Positions 7,038-16,120 of a stretch of DNA of 64,000 bases are shown piece after piece. Each line of letters starts with the position of its first letter. Position 1 is the first letter of the stretch. The stretch comes from CBDCGJ01 sp965238305. Lineage in GTDB: Bacteria > Pseudomonadota > Alphaproteobacteria > GCA-2731375. Below the pieces are notes generated by a model. That model was given only the letters and a program-made list of their open reading frames with translations. It was not told the DNA's origin and did no database searches. The DNA lies in assembly GCA_965238305.1 (NCBI GenBank), contig CBDEHK010000001.1, positions 62,001-126,000 on the forward strand. Reading direction: 5' to 3'. The position numbers were made by a program, and so were the translations under genes.

Positions 7038-8678
7038 ATGTATCAATATGACAGTTTCGATCGCCAGCTGGTCGATGAGCGGGTCTCGCAATTTCGCGAC
7101 CAAGTCGAACGGCGCATTGCCGGCGACATTACTGAGGACGAGTTCAAACCGCTTCGCTTGATGAACGGCCTGTATTTGCAATTGCATGCCTATATGCTGC
7201 GTGTGGCGATCCCGTACGGGGTTCTGTCGTCGGATCAATTGCGCAAGCTGGCCCTGATCGCGGAACATTATGATCGTGGCTACGGCCATTTCACGACCCG
7301 GCAAAATATTCAGTTCAATTGGCCGAAGCTGGTGGAGACGCCGGATATCCTGGCCGAGCTGGCGGATGTCGAGATGCATGCGATCCAGACCAGCGGTAAT
7401 TGCATTCGCAATACCACGACGGATCAATTTGCCGGTGCTGCGGCGGATGAGTTGGCCGATGCCCGTATCTATGCAGAAATGATCCGCCAATGGTCCACCC
7501 TGCATCCGGAATTCGCCTTTTTGCCCCGGAAATTCAAAATCGCTTTGAATGGCGCGACGAAGGACCGGGCCGCCGTGAAAGTGCATGATATTGGCTTGAA
7601 CCTAGTGCACAATGAGACCGGTGCGCTTGGTTTCGAAGTCGTGGTCGGCGGTGGTTTGGGGCGCACCCCGGTGATTGGCAAGATCATTCGCAATTATCTG
7701 CCGGAACAACATCTGCTCAGCTACTTGGAAGCGATCCTGCGGGTCTATAACTTGCTCGGCCGGCGGGATAATAAATACAAAGCGCGGATCAAAATTCTGG
7801 TCAACGAAACCGGGGTCGAGGAGTTTACCCGCCTGGTAGAAGCAGAGTGGGTTGAGATCAAAGACGGCCCGCTGATCTTGCCGCGGGAAGAAATCGAACG
7901 CATTCGCGCCTATTTCGCCCCGCCGGCTTTTGAGATCGCCCCTGACAATGTCCGTTATGCCGACAATGCGGACTTTGAACGTTGGCTTCAGTCAAATGTC
8001 TCGGCCCATCAACAACCGGGTTATGGCATTGTCACAATCTCGGTGAAACCAACCGGCGGTATTCCGGGCGATGTGACGGCGGCGCAAATGCGCCAAATCG
8101 CCGCGCTATCGGATAGTCATAGTTTTGGCGGAATCCGCGTTGCCCATGAGCAAAATTTGGTCCTGCCTCATGTCCGCAAGGATCAGCTTTTTGTAGTTTG
8201 GACGTTATTGCGCGACATCGGTCTTGGGGAAGCGAATGTTGGCCTGATTGGCGACATCATCGCCTGCCCGGGTCTGGACTTTTGCGCGCTGGCCAATGCC
8301 CGCTCGATCCCGGTCGCCCAGCAGATCAGCAACCGTTTCAACGAAGTCGCCCGACAACATGACATTGGTGCGCTGAGCTTGAACATTTCCGGCTGCATCA
8401 ACGCCTGCGGTCATCACCATGTTGCCAATATCGGTATCCTGGGCGTCGATAAGCGGGGCGAGGAGTTTTACCAGATCACCCTTGGCGGTCGGGCCGACCA
8501 ATTTGCCGCCATTGGCCAGATTATCGGCCGCGCCTTTTCCGCCGACGAAATTACGGACGCTGTCGAAACCATCGTTGAAACCTACCTGACCGAGCGCGAT
8601 GAAGATGAAGCTTTCATCGAGACTTATACCCGCATCGGTCAGATCCCCTTTAAGGAGGCGCTTTATGGCCCTAATTAA
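7038..8678 (+). CDS. cysI: assimilatory sulfite reductase hemoprotein (nitrite/sulfite reductase)
   Basis: This 546-residue protein is of the siroheme/[4Fe-4S] sulfite and nitrite reductase family. Four cluster cysteines are visible: C410 and C416 in CPGLDFC, and C453 and C457 in SGCINACGHH. The N-terminal ferredoxin-like half contains the siroheme-facing arginines (RQNIQFNW, NCIRNTTTD). It reduces sulfite to sulfide with six electrons in the cytoplasm. No flavoprotein subunit (cysJ) is nearby, so a ferredoxin may be the donor. The start at 7038 has AGGA 8 bases upstream and follows the DUF2849 stop; the longer open frame overlaps DUF2849. The DUF934 gene starts before the stop. Confidence 0.95.
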   Translation: MYQYDSFDRQLVDERVSQFRDQVERRIAGDITEDEFKPLRLMNGLYLQLHAYMLRVAIPYGVLSSDQLRKLALIAEHYDRGYGHFTTRQNIQFNWPKLVETPDILAELADVEMHAIQTSGNCIRNTTTDQFAGAAADELADARIYAEMIRQWSTLHPEFAFLPRKFKIALNGATKDRAAVKVHDIGLNLVHNETGALGFEVVVGGGLGRTPVIGKIIRNYLPEQHLLSYLEAILRVYNLLGRRDNKYKARIKILVNETGVEEFTRLVEAEWVEIKDGPLILPREEIERIRAYFAPPAFEIAPDNVRYADNADFERWLQSNVSAHQQPGYGIVTISVKPTGGIPGDVTAAQMRQIAALSDSHSFGGIRVAHEQNLVLPHVRKDQLFVVWTLLRDIGLGEANVGLIGDIIACPGLDFCALANARSIPVAQQISNRFNEVARQHDIGALSLNISGCINACGHHHVANIGILGVDKRGEEFYQITLGGRADQFAAIGQIIGRAFSADEITDAVETIVETYLTERDEDEAFIETYTRIGQIPFKEALYGPN

Positions 8679-9171
8679 AAACAATCGGATCGTTGATGAT
8701 CACTGGATAGCGCTCAGCGAAGATGACCCATTGCCTAAAAGCAGTCCGATTTTGGTGAGTTTGGCCGACTGGCAAAATCGGCGGGCGGAAATTATCGCGC
8801 GCGGCGGTCCTTTAGGTGTCAGCTTGGCGAGCGATGAGAGCGCCGATCAGCTTGCGGATGACCTCAGCCACCTGACCCTTATTGCCATCAGCTTCCCAAG
8901 TTTTGGCGATGGCCGAGGCTTTTCCACGGCCCGGCTATTGCGTGAACGTTATGGCTATAGCGGTGAATTGCGGGCCGCCGGCTACGTCATTCGCGATCAG
9001 GTCACGTTCTTGAAGCGCTGCGGCTTCGATGCTTTCGAATTCTCCGACAAGGCCTCCGTTGCCCCGTGGGAGAAGGTCGAGCGCGAGATCAGCGTGCAAT
9101 ATCAGCCAGCCGGCGACAACAAACCAAGCGCCATTCAATTACGTCATACTTCGGCTGCTGCCGCCGAATAG
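8665..9171 (+). CDS. DUF934 protein, sulfite-reduction accessory
   Basis: The protein has 168 residues of the DUF934 family, which nearly always lies directly behind cysI in proteobacteria. Residues about 68-135 hold the conserved part: IAISFPSFGDGRGFSTARLLRER, then GELRAAGYVIRDQVTFLKRCGFDAF. The gene overlaps the cysI end by 14 bases and has a strong AAGGAGG 6 bases before the ATG, which settles the start. The biochemical role is not established; it has been described loosely as an oxidoreductase involved in sulfite reduction. The tight operon position supports a partner role for CysI. Confidence 0.92.
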   Translation: MALIKNNRIVDDHWIALSEDDPLPKSSPILVSLADWQNRRAEIIARGGPLGVSLASDESADQLADDLSHLTLIAISFPSFGDGRGFSTARLLRERYGYSGELRAAGYVIRDQVTFLKRCGFDAFEFSDKASVAPWEKVEREISVQYQPAGDNKPSAIQLRHTSAAAAE

Positions 9172-9179
9172 GATTTGTC

Positions 9180-9893
9180 ATGGAAACGTCAGTTTCACAG
9201 ACCGCCAACGAACTTGGCGGTGACGGGCGAACTGCGCCCGAGCGGGAAAGTTTCGATCTACTGAAACTGTTGATCGAAAAGACCTTTGCCGGGCGAATTT
9301 GTGTGGCCTCGTCGTTTGGTGCCGAGAGCGCGGTGCTGTTGCACCTGGTGGCCGAAATCGATCCGACAGCACCGGTCATCTTCACCAATACCGGCAAACT
9401 GTTCGGTGAGACCCTGCGCTATCGCGATCGGCTGATCGCTGACCTCGGCCTCAGCAATGTCCGCGAGATCAAACCCGACATCAGCCAACTGGCAAACGAT
9501 GATCCCGACGGTCATCTCTGGCTTTCCGACCCGGACCGCTGCTGCTTCATTCGCAAGGTCGAGCCCTTCAACCGCGCCATCGCCGGCTTCGACGCCGTCA
9601 TCACGGGCCGCAAGGCCATGCATGGCGGTGGTCGGACGACTTTGGACACTCTCGAAGCCTCGAGCGATGGGAAAATCCGCATCAGCCCGCTGCTGGCCTG
9701 GCAAGCCCACGATCTGGAAGCTTATGCCGCCCGCCATGCCCTGCCACCGCATCCCTTGGTCGAAGACGGTTACTTGTCGATCGGCTGCATGCCGTGCACC
9801 GAAAGGGCAATCGATCAAACCGACCGCCGCGGCGGCCGTTGGGCCGGACAAGACAAAACCGAATGCGGCATCCACCTCGACCTGCCGGGTTAA
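9180..9893 (+). CDS. cysH: adenylylsulfate (APS) reductase, assimilatory, [4Fe-4S] type
   Basis: This 237-residue member of the PAPS/APS reductase family has the nucleotide-binding SSFGAES loop (about residues 44-50) in place of SGGKDS. It carries the two cysteine pairs that mark the iron-sulfur, APS-preferring type: CC at 121-122 and CMPC at 203-206. The catalytic Cys lies in TECGIH (C229) near the C-terminus. It reduces activated sulfate to sulfite, the substrate of the upstream sulfite reductase. The ATG at 9180 follows the DUF934 stop with AGGA 6 bases before it. ATP sulfurylase (cysDN or sat) is not in the window. It ends the operon; bases 9894-10087 show no gene I can support. Confidence 0.94.
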   Translation: METSVSQTANELGGDGRTAPERESFDLLKLLIEKTFAGRICVASSFGAESAVLLHLVAEIDPTAPVIFTNTGKLFGETLRYRDRLIADLGLSNVREIKPDISQLANDDPDGHLWLSDPDRCCFIRKVEPFNRAIAGFDAVITGRKAMHGGGRTTLDTLEASSDGKIRISPLLAWQAHDLEAYAARHALPPHPLVEDGYLSIGCMPCTERAIDQTDRRGGRWAGQDKTECGIHLDLPG

Positions 9894-10087
9894 TACGGCC
9901 AGCTTTGGCACCTCGCCTGCAACATCGTCGCGGCGCCGGCCTTTGTATTCCTCGCCATGACAGACGCTATGAGGCTATGAATTCTCTGATCGCAAGAATA
10001 CTCCGGAATATTTCCTACCTTGTGGAATAACAGCCGATCGCGCACTATGTGGCGGTGTCGAGCGTATTTTCGAGGGGGTAGAAAAAT

Positions 10088-11272
10088 ATGACTATCGGCG
10101 AAACAATAACAGGCCTGCGCACGTGGTTCTGGGCAGTGCTAATCGTAACTGGTATCTTGCTGGTGGCCTCGCCAGCTGACGCCGGCGGCGATGATAAGGT
10201 TCAAATAGACTGCACAGCGGAAGGCCGGGGTCCGGGCATCCAGATGCCCAAAGCCGGCAAAACCATCACCCGAGAGGTTGTTCCCGGACAATCGATTTTG
10301 CTTTGTTTTGATCCTAGTCCAGCAACGTTGAAACGCGTGGGCGACGATATACTCCTTATATTCGATAGTGGACTGCTTGTGCTTCAAAATTTTGCAACGG
10401 CGGCGGAGAGCGAAAATCCGCCGAATTTAGTGATGTCAGATGGCACCATGTTCGCTGGTGATGTTATCTTGGCGCAGATGCCGTTAGGGGAGCAAGAATA
10501 TACAACCGCGGCAGGAGGTGCCGGCGGCGGCGGCGAGATATTCGGCCTGATCAACGTTGTCTCGTGGCTGCTCGACCGCTTGGATGTCATCTCCACTTCG
10601 CAAGCCGCCGGCGCGCCCGGCAATATCGTCGCTGTGGAAACGCCGCTCTACCAACAAATAATGGCACAATTGGTGATCACCCGGGACAACCGCGTCCTTG
10701 AAATAAGCAAATCTCATCGCCAAAATACGGCTAAGTTGTTTGCGGAAATTAAAAAACGATTGACAAGCGGCAGCAGCAGCGAGGTTGATCGGAATATCGC
10801 GGAGATCAGCGATCTAGATGCGCAAATCGAACTCGAGAATGCGCTATTTCGCAGCCAGCAGGCCATTGATGCATATCAGGAAATCTATAACACCTCACTG
10901 GTACAGCCCGCCTACCGCGAGTGGCAACACCCGGCCCCACAGGATTTGGCGAAGATTGCTGTGAAACATGCCGGGAACAAGCAGGTGATCGCCGCCGCTC
11001 AACAATATTTGAAGCGACTAAGACATTTGCAGACGGTGCAGGGTTTATTATTGAAGTTGCTGCCAATCGCCGAAAGCGCCCGCAAAGATGTCCACGAACA
11101 TTTCGATGTCGGACAATTTACGTTGAATGATGTCATCGGAATTATGAATATTTCAGTGGAAGCGCAGATCCGCCAGGTTAAAAATGAATACGACCGCAAA
11201 CAGGCCGAAGCCTGGCTGCTTTCCGCCGCCGGGCAATTGACCGCCGACGACCTGCAAAAAACCAAACCGTAG
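10088..11272 (+). CDS. exported protein of unknown function
   Basis: This protein has 394 residues. An N-terminal signal peptide is clear (hydrophobic about residues 13-28, cleavage likely after ADA near residue 32). Residues about 75-125 (DDILLIFDSGLLVLQNFATA.., LVMSDGTMFAGDVILAQM) resemble the small beta domain found at the start of large alphaproteobacterial adhesins and RTX proteins, where a hydrophobic strand pair is followed by a short helix and DGT. The second half is helical and charged with possible coiled-coil segments. AGGGGG lies about 8 bases before the start. No enzyme motif is seen. It is followed by a membrane protein gene after 33 bases. Confidence 0.75.
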   Translation: MTIGETITGLRTWFWAVLIVTGILLVASPADAGGDDKVQIDCTAEGRGPGIQMPKAGKTITREVVPGQSILLCFDPSPATLKRVGDDILLIFDSGLLVLQNFATAAESENPPNLVMSDGTMFAGDVILAQMPLGEQEYTTAAGGAGGGGEIFGLINVVSWLLDRLDVISTSQAAGAPGNIVAVETPLYQQIMAQLVITRDNRVLEISKSHRQNTAKLFAEIKKRLTSGSSSEVDRNIAEISDLDAQIELENALFRSQQAIDAYQEIYNTSLVQPAYREWQHPAPQDLAKIAVKHAGNKQVIAAAQQYLKRLRHLQTVQGLLLKLLPIAESARKDVHEHFDVGQFTLNDVIGIMNISVEAQIRQVKNEYDRKQAEAWLLSAAGQLTADDLQKTKP

Positions 11273-11305
11273 TGCCGGCGACACGATATTGAGGGTTTGA
11301 ACCGC

Positions 11306-12016
11306 ATGAATTTTGACGCCTTGATCAAGCTTATCCCAAATTACGTCGATCAGCTTTTGCGTTTGGTTGGCGGACCACAGCAGTTTTTCGACGGGCGGCA
11401 GTTAGGGGAAAGGGAGGCTGTTATGCAGTCGCTTGTATTCTTCTGCAACTCAGCAATTATTGCCTTCGTTTTGCGTATTCCATTTCAAGGTGGCGATGAA
11501 ACCTATTGGCAGATCGCCATGATGTCGGCCATCTATTATCTGCCGACCGCCATTGTTCTGGCAGCTTTGGTCCATGGCGTCTGTCGTCTCGCCGGCGGTA
11601 GCGGCAACCTGCCGGGACATGCCACCATTTTTGCCTATTACGCCGGCGTTTCAATGTTGATCTTTTCCCTTGCCTCGCTTTGCGCTCGCGGCGTTATACA
11701 GGCCAAAAGGCCCGAAGACATGGCGCTGTACAAAGAATATTTAGCACGGCTTTTTGGCGATATGGAAGGTTTGGAGGCGCCGAAATTCGCCGCCCTCGCC
11801 GACAGTCAGGAAATGCTGATCGCACTTTTAGTTTTAGGGGCCGGTTTTGTCCTGACGGCGGTCTGGTTGCTGGTTATCTGGCGGGTACTAGGGCGCTGGA
11901 ACAAGCTTACCCGCACCCGTAGCGCGCTTGCCCTTATTGCCTTTTTGGTCATCGGTTATGGCATCAGTACCATCTTCTATTATGTCCAACTCGCCGCCAA
12001 AGTCAGTTTATTCTAA
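11306..12016 (+). CDS. five-helix inner-membrane protein, Yip1-like
   Basis: This protein has 236 residues with about five hydrophobic helices (roughly residues 38-58, 68-93, 106-128, 165-190 and 205-230). The N-terminal amphipathic part and helix spacing resemble the YIP1 family, but no diagnostic motif confirms it. The ATG at 11306 is preferred over a TTG at 11297 because GAGGG (11291-11295) is at proper distance only from the ATG. It is probably in one transcript with the exported protein upstream. It faces the DUF2235 gene, whose stop is 39 bases away. Function unknown. Confidence 0.72.
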   Translation: MNFDALIKLIPNYVDQLLRLVGGPQQFFDGRQLGEREAVMQSLVFFCNSAIIAFVLRIPFQGGDETYWQIAMMSAIYYLPTAIVLAALVHGVCRLAGGSGNLPGHATIFAYYAGVSMLIFSLASLCARGVIQAKRPEDMALYKEYLARLFGDMEGLEAPKFAALADSQEMLIALLVLGAGFVLTAVWLLVIWRVLGRWNKLTRTRSALALIAFLVIGYGISTIFYYVQLAAKVSLF

Positions 12017-12054
12017 CCACTGCGCCAATTGCGTACAGCCGCGCCAAGATGCCG

Positions 12055-13599
12055 TTACTGAACCCGGGTGACGGTAAGCTTGATACTGCCGTGATTATTG
12101 CCATAGAGGCTCCAGACATCATTCGGGAAACAATAGAGATAACCCGGATTAACGATTTCAAGGGGGTCGATTTCGTGCGCCGGCAGCGAGACATATTGGT
12201 GCGGCACCGGACTGCCGTCATTCTCTACCTCTTTCTCGGTGCCGGAATCGTTGGCGATGGCGCCGACCAGAATAAACCAGTTCAAATGTTCAACCCGTTT
12301 GGTGCCCAGAAAGTCGGTCGATTGGTTGTTTGTCCGCTTTTTGAACTCATCTTCAAAAAATCCCAAAAATGACGAAGCGGCGCGCACCACGTCACCGCCG
12401 GTGAGGTTGCCATCTTCCGTTCCGTTCCAATCGCAACTGTCCTTGCTGTCCTGCCATTCTCCGATGGCGGAAAAGGTGTAGCTATGGCCCTTTTCCAAGT
12501 AGAGCCCGCAATCGTTCCAATGGGTGTCGGCGAAGACATCGACGGTGTGACTTTCGCCAGGCCCAAGAATCCGTGTTGGATGATAGGCAGGGTAAGCAAG
12601 TGGTGAAATTTCTTGTCGTTCGATCGCGCTTTGGTGAAAGTGACGATGCTGTGCCGGCACCATGGCTTCAATGTTACGCGGGCGAGAACGCAGCTTCGCA
12701 AAGGCGCCTTTGTAGGAATTATGTTTCACACCCAACGGATTGGGGGCGAGGGTACGCAATACCTGCTCGCGGAACTTCAGGCCGATACTCTTACTCTCGT
12801 CAATCATCCATGCCAGGGGCCCGTCAGAAAGGTCGGTGATCGCGTAGCCGCCACCGACGTCACAATGCACGCCGGGGAACCACAGTTCTTTGGTGTCCCC
12901 GTGGGCCGCCGCATTTTCCCAATGCGTAATGCAAAAGCTCGACCGTATTTCATCCAATGCCATGGCGTGGCGCGCCGACTTAACATTGCTGCCGAGCTTG
13001 GTGTCGTGAAACTGCCATTTCTCCTTTTTGTCGAAAAAATTCAGTAATTCGAGATCGTCGGGAATGCCGAGGGCACCAACGGTATCCCAAACTCCGATAA
13101 ATCGTACCGGTGTCACATCTTCGCCGTGAAAGAAACTCCAGTCGGCTGCCGCCCATTTGCGATCCGTCCGGCTTGAACCTTTGCGACGGTAGGACCCGAA
13201 AGCCTTTTCGACTCGTTGCCAAGATTGTTTGGGGCTGAGGCCACGTAGATCCAGCAGGCCGCGGCCGAGAAAGCCACCAATACTGCGAGCGGTGAAAGCG
13301 CCCCGACTGAACCCAAACAGATATATTTCGTCGCCGACTTCATAATTATTGCCCAGCCAATGATAGGCGCTGCGGATATGTTTACCGATGCCCGCCCCAG
13401 TGGCGCCGCCGACGATCGCGTTGATGACGGTTCCTTCGCTGCCGACCCCTGGATGATAAAACTTAAGCTGCGGCGTGGCGCCGTCTTTATCGGCGATGGC
13501 ATTGTAGATTTTGAATACATTGGTCGGCGCCGGGATACCGTTTTCCTCGAAATCCGGTGTCGCCCAAGTACCATCGCTACAGACAATAAGACGTTTCAT
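12055..13599 (-). CDS. DUF2235 alpha/beta-hydrolase (Tle1-like phospholipase family)
   Basis: This 514-residue protein starts MKRLIVCSDGTWA, the hallmark N-terminus of DUF2235. The nucleophile elbow is GFSRG with Ser98. A further conserved block VHCDVGGGY follows around residue 260. In type VI secretion systems this family supplies Tle1 phospholipase effectors, but no secretion gene or VgrG/PAAR protein is near, and many free-standing members are of unknown role. The C-terminal 150 residues form an extra beta-rich part rich in Trp and Asp (DWNGTEDGN). GGAGG before the ATG at 13599 supports this start over one 13 codons upstream. Confidence 0.88.
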   Translation of the reverse strand: MKRLIVCSDGTWATPDFEENGIPAPTNVFKIYNAIADKDGATPQLKFYHPGVGSEGTVINAIVGGATGAGIGKHIRSAYHWLGNNYEVGDEIYLFGFSRGAFTARSIGGFLGRGLLDLRGLSPKQSWQRVEKAFGSYRRKGSSRTDRKWAAADWSFFHGEDVTPVRFIGVWDTVGALGIPDDLELLNFFDKKEKWQFHDTKLGSNVKSARHAMALDEIRSSFCITHWENAAAHGDTKELWFPGVHCDVGGGYAITDLSDGPLAWMIDESKSIGLKFREQVLRTLAPNPLGVKHNSYKGAFAKLRSRPRNIEAMVPAQHRHFHQSAIERQEISPLAYPAYHPTRILGPGESHTVDVFADTHWNDCGLYLEKGHSYTFSAIGEWQDSKDSCDWNGTEDGNLTGGDVVRAASSFLGFFEDEFKKRTNNQSTDFLGTKRVEHLNWFILVGAIANDSGTEKEVENDGSPVPHQYVSLPAHEIDPLEIVNPGYLYCFPNDVWSLYGNNHGSIKLTVTRVQ

Positions 13600-13883
13600 A
13601 ATTTTATACCCCTCCATGCGTACTGCTGGCAAAATCATCGCGTGTGGATATTGAATATGAGACTATCAGTATGGCTATTCGCCAAAGAACGCGCAACTGT
13701 AAAGTAGAAATTTATAAACTTGTTAATCGTCTCATTTTAGTATTTAGGCGGATTCGCCCTACCACTAGTCACCCTACCACACCCCGACAAAAACCCGGCG
13801 GGACGACGCCAGGCCTACCCTTGGCGGATACTCCGAGTTGCAATAAGGTAAGCATGCCTAGAGACCAGTTTTGGAGCAAAGCC

Positions 13884-15263
13884 ATGGACGTCCCTGCCAA
13901 CCTTCCCGCCCCGCTGCAAACCGATGGGCCGTGGCAGCATTGTTTTTCTTATCATCCGATGGATGTGGAGCTGGCCGGGGCCGAGGGCATTTATCTGACC
14001 GATACGCAAGGCCGGCGTTATATCGACGCTTCGGGCGGACCGATGGCGGTGAATTTACCTCATAACGATCCGCGCATGGTGGCGGCGATTACCCGGCAGA
14101 TGGCGGATTATGCTTATGTTCATCCGACCCTGGCCAATCCAAAGCGGGCGGAATTGTGTCAGGCCCTGGCGCAGATCGCACCGGCTAGCCTGAATACCAG
14201 TTATCTGGTTTCCGGCGGCTCGGAAGCCGTTGAAACGGCGATGAAGATCGCCCGGCAATATCACCTTGCCACCGGCCATCGGGAAAAATACAAAACCATC
14301 AGTTGTTATGATTCCTATCACGGCATGACGCTGGCGACCCATGCTTTGGGCGGTAATCCGAATTCCATGCGGGCCTTCGATCCGATGCTGCCGAAATGGC
14401 CGCATCTGCAGCAATATAGCGACTATAACAAACCTGACGGGGTCAGCCGGGACGATTGGGGCCTTGAATGCGCCCGCGAGTTGGAGCGTACCATTCATTT
14501 CGAAGGACCCCATTCAGTCGCGGCCTTTATCGCCACGCCAATAGGTTCGGGCCCGGAATATGGTTTGGTGGCGCCGGCCAGTTACTGGCAGGAAATCCGC
14601 CGCATTTGTGACGCTTACGATGTCCTGCTGATCGCCGATGAAGTGGTGACCGGTTTTGGCCGCACCGGCAGCTGGTTCGCGATGGAGCATTTTGGTGTCG
14701 AGGCCGATATCATGACCATCGCTAAGGGGATTTCCGGTTGTTACATGCCGTTGGGCGCGGTCATGGTTTCCGACAAGGTCAACGAACCGTTCACCACCGG
14801 CACCACGTTTATCCATGGCTTTACCTATGGTGGCCATCCGCTCGGCTGCGTCGCCGGCTTGACGGCGATTGAGATCCTGAAAGAAGATGATTTGGTGGAG
14901 AATTCGCGCGTGGTCGGCGAACATTTGCATGCGCAACGGAACCGCCTATTGGCTCATCCGAGTATCGCCGATGTGCGCGGGCGCGGCCTGTTCATGGTGA
15001 TGGAACTGGTGCAGGATAAAATAACCCGAGACTATTTTGCACCGGAGGCCAAGGCCGAGGAGCATTTCCAGGCGCTTGCATTAAAGAACGGCTTGGTCTT
15101 TTACGGCACCCTTTATGGGCCGCGCCGGCAGCCGATGTTCCGCCGCGGCCTGCCGATGTGGATCGCCCCGCCGCTATCGATCACCGCCGAACAAATCGAC
15201 GATCTGCTCGACCGTCTGGACCATACCTTGGCCGAATGGGAACAGTCACTCGGTCTCAGTTGA
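13884..15263 (+). CDS. class III (aspartate aminotransferase family) PLP aminotransferase
   Basis: This protein has 459 residues from the chosen start. It shows the class III landmarks in order: SGGSEAVETAMKIARQYH (phosphate-binding region), CYDSYHGMTLATHALGG, ADEVVTGFGRTG (the PLP-ring Asp) and MTIAKGISG with the Schiff-base Lys281. The subgroup includes omega-amino acid:pyruvate and similar aminotransferases; the amino donor cannot be fixed here. GGAG 7 bases before 13884 supports that start; an ATG at 13854 is possible. Its end overlaps by 8 bases the end of the convergent peroxiredoxin-like gene. Bases 13600-13883 hold only the divergent promoters. Confidence 0.93.
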   Translation: MDVPANLPAPLQTDGPWQHCFSYHPMDVELAGAEGIYLTDTQGRRYIDASGGPMAVNLPHNDPRMVAAITRQMADYAYVHPTLANPKRAELCQALAQIAPASLNTSYLVSGGSEAVETAMKIARQYHLATGHREKYKTISCYDSYHGMTLATHALGGNPNSMRAFDPMLPKWPHLQQYSDYNKPDGVSRDDWGLECARELERTIHFEGPHSVAAFIATPIGSGPEYGLVAPASYWQEIRRICDAYDVLLIADEVVTGFGRTGSWFAMEHFGVEADIMTIAKGISGCYMPLGAVMVSDKVNEPFTTGTTFIHGFTYGGHPLGCVAGLTAIEILKEDDLVENSRVVGEHLHAQRNRLLAHPSIADVRGRGLFMVMELVQDKITRDYFAPEAKAEEHFQALALKNGLVFYGTLYGPRRQPMFRRGLPMWIAPPLSITAEQIDDLLDRLDHTLAEWEQSLGLS

Positions 15264-15903
15264 GGCGGCGCAGATCGTCCAGGATTTTGCTGGGTTCCGG
15301 CCGGTGGGTGTAATCAACGTCGACGTCGGCCGCCTGAACAACGCCGCTTCGATCAGCCAAAAAACGGGCCGGGATCGGCAGGGTCCAGCTGTCATCGCCA
15401 TTATATTTTGGCAGATCGATGCTGAAGCTGTCATAAACTCCCCGCAAGTCGTCCGGCAGCGAAAATCGCAGGCCAAGTTCCGCGGCATAGCTATTGCCTG
15501 GATCGGTCAGCAAATGAAAATTGAGATCGTTTTTGTCGGTGCTGGCCCGATTATGTTCCGGCAATTGCGGCGTGATCGCCACCAAGTTCGCGCCAAGTTC
15601 TTTGAGTTCGCCCAAAATGCGTTGCAAAGCATACAGCTCTGCATTGCAATAGGGTCACCAAACGCCGCGAAAGACCGTCACCACCATGGGGCCCTGGGCC
15701 AACAGGTCGCCTGACCGCACGACCTGACCTTGAGCGTTTTCAAGCGCAAAGGCAGGTAATTTTCCGCCGGGCTTCAAGGCTTTGTCGACAATACCGCTAT
15801 CCCGCAAAGCCTGTGTCGCGGCGGCCATGATCGCGCGTTTATGTTCCGGAACACGCTTTGCCCCGCCGGCACGTATCTTATCGAGCTGTTCAGCCAAACT
15901 CAT
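15256..15903 (-). CDS. peroxiredoxin-like (AhpC/TSA) protein with in-frame TGA, probable selenoprotein
   Basis: The frame holds 215 residues if the single in-frame TGA (15655-15657, codon 83) is read through. Translation is continuous on both sides: VVTVFRGVW, then TGA, then PYCNAEL. Homologues carry Cys at this point (RGVWCPYC), so the TGA replaces the first Cys of a CxxC redox motif, giving UxxC with C86. A SECIS-like hairpin begins five bases after the TGA. Residues 43-82 form the thioredoxin-fold start, and 84-215 the rest of the domain without any break. AAGGA 8 bases before the ATG at 15903 fixes the start. The likely role is thiol peroxide or disulfide reduction. The alternative is a Cys-to-stop mutation in a young pseudogene. 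Confidence 0.82.
15622..15649 (-). promoter_or_regulatory. bacterial SECIS-like hairpin after the in-frame UGA
   Basis: On the minus strand the bases 6 to 33 after the TGA fold into a stem: UUGCAA pairs with UUGCAA (6 bp), a U-U mismatch, then GCA with UGC (3 bp), closed by an 8-base loop GAGCUGUA (15632-15639). The apical loop begins 15 bases after the UGA and its first base is G, as expected for SelB-binding elements in bacteria. The hairpin lies inside the reading frame, as bacterial SECIS elements do. Confidence 0.7.
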
Positions 15904-16120
15904 GTAGGAATTCCTTATCCAATAAACCACTGTTACGCTGAATATGACGATAAATTAAGACAGGCACAAATCAAATATCTGTAGATGCGTTCGTCTATCC
16001 ACTATTCAGGCCGCAAGGCTCGCCGGGGGGTTGGATTCGCCGTGAATTTCCGTAAACTGCAATCTGCGATGCGGGCGCCGCCCGTTCTTTCGAGCGATCA
16101 CTAATTTCATAGGAGTTTGC

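Noticed and set aside
9894..10087. A 17-codon open frame (9977-10030) and a possible gene remnant after cysH
   Set aside because: Very short, no ribosome site of note and no similarity I recognise.
12055..13599. Type VI secretion effector module
   Set aside because: DUF2235 alone is not enough: no vgrG, hcp, PAAR or immunity-like gene is adjacent on the same strand.
15655..15930. Two separate short genes or a frameshifted pseudogene in place of one selenoprotein gene
   Set aside because: Both halves are in the same frame with no shift, only one codon (TGA) differs from a normal homologue, it sits at a redox Cys, and a hairpin of SECIS type follows. A simple nonsense mutation remains possible but is less likely.
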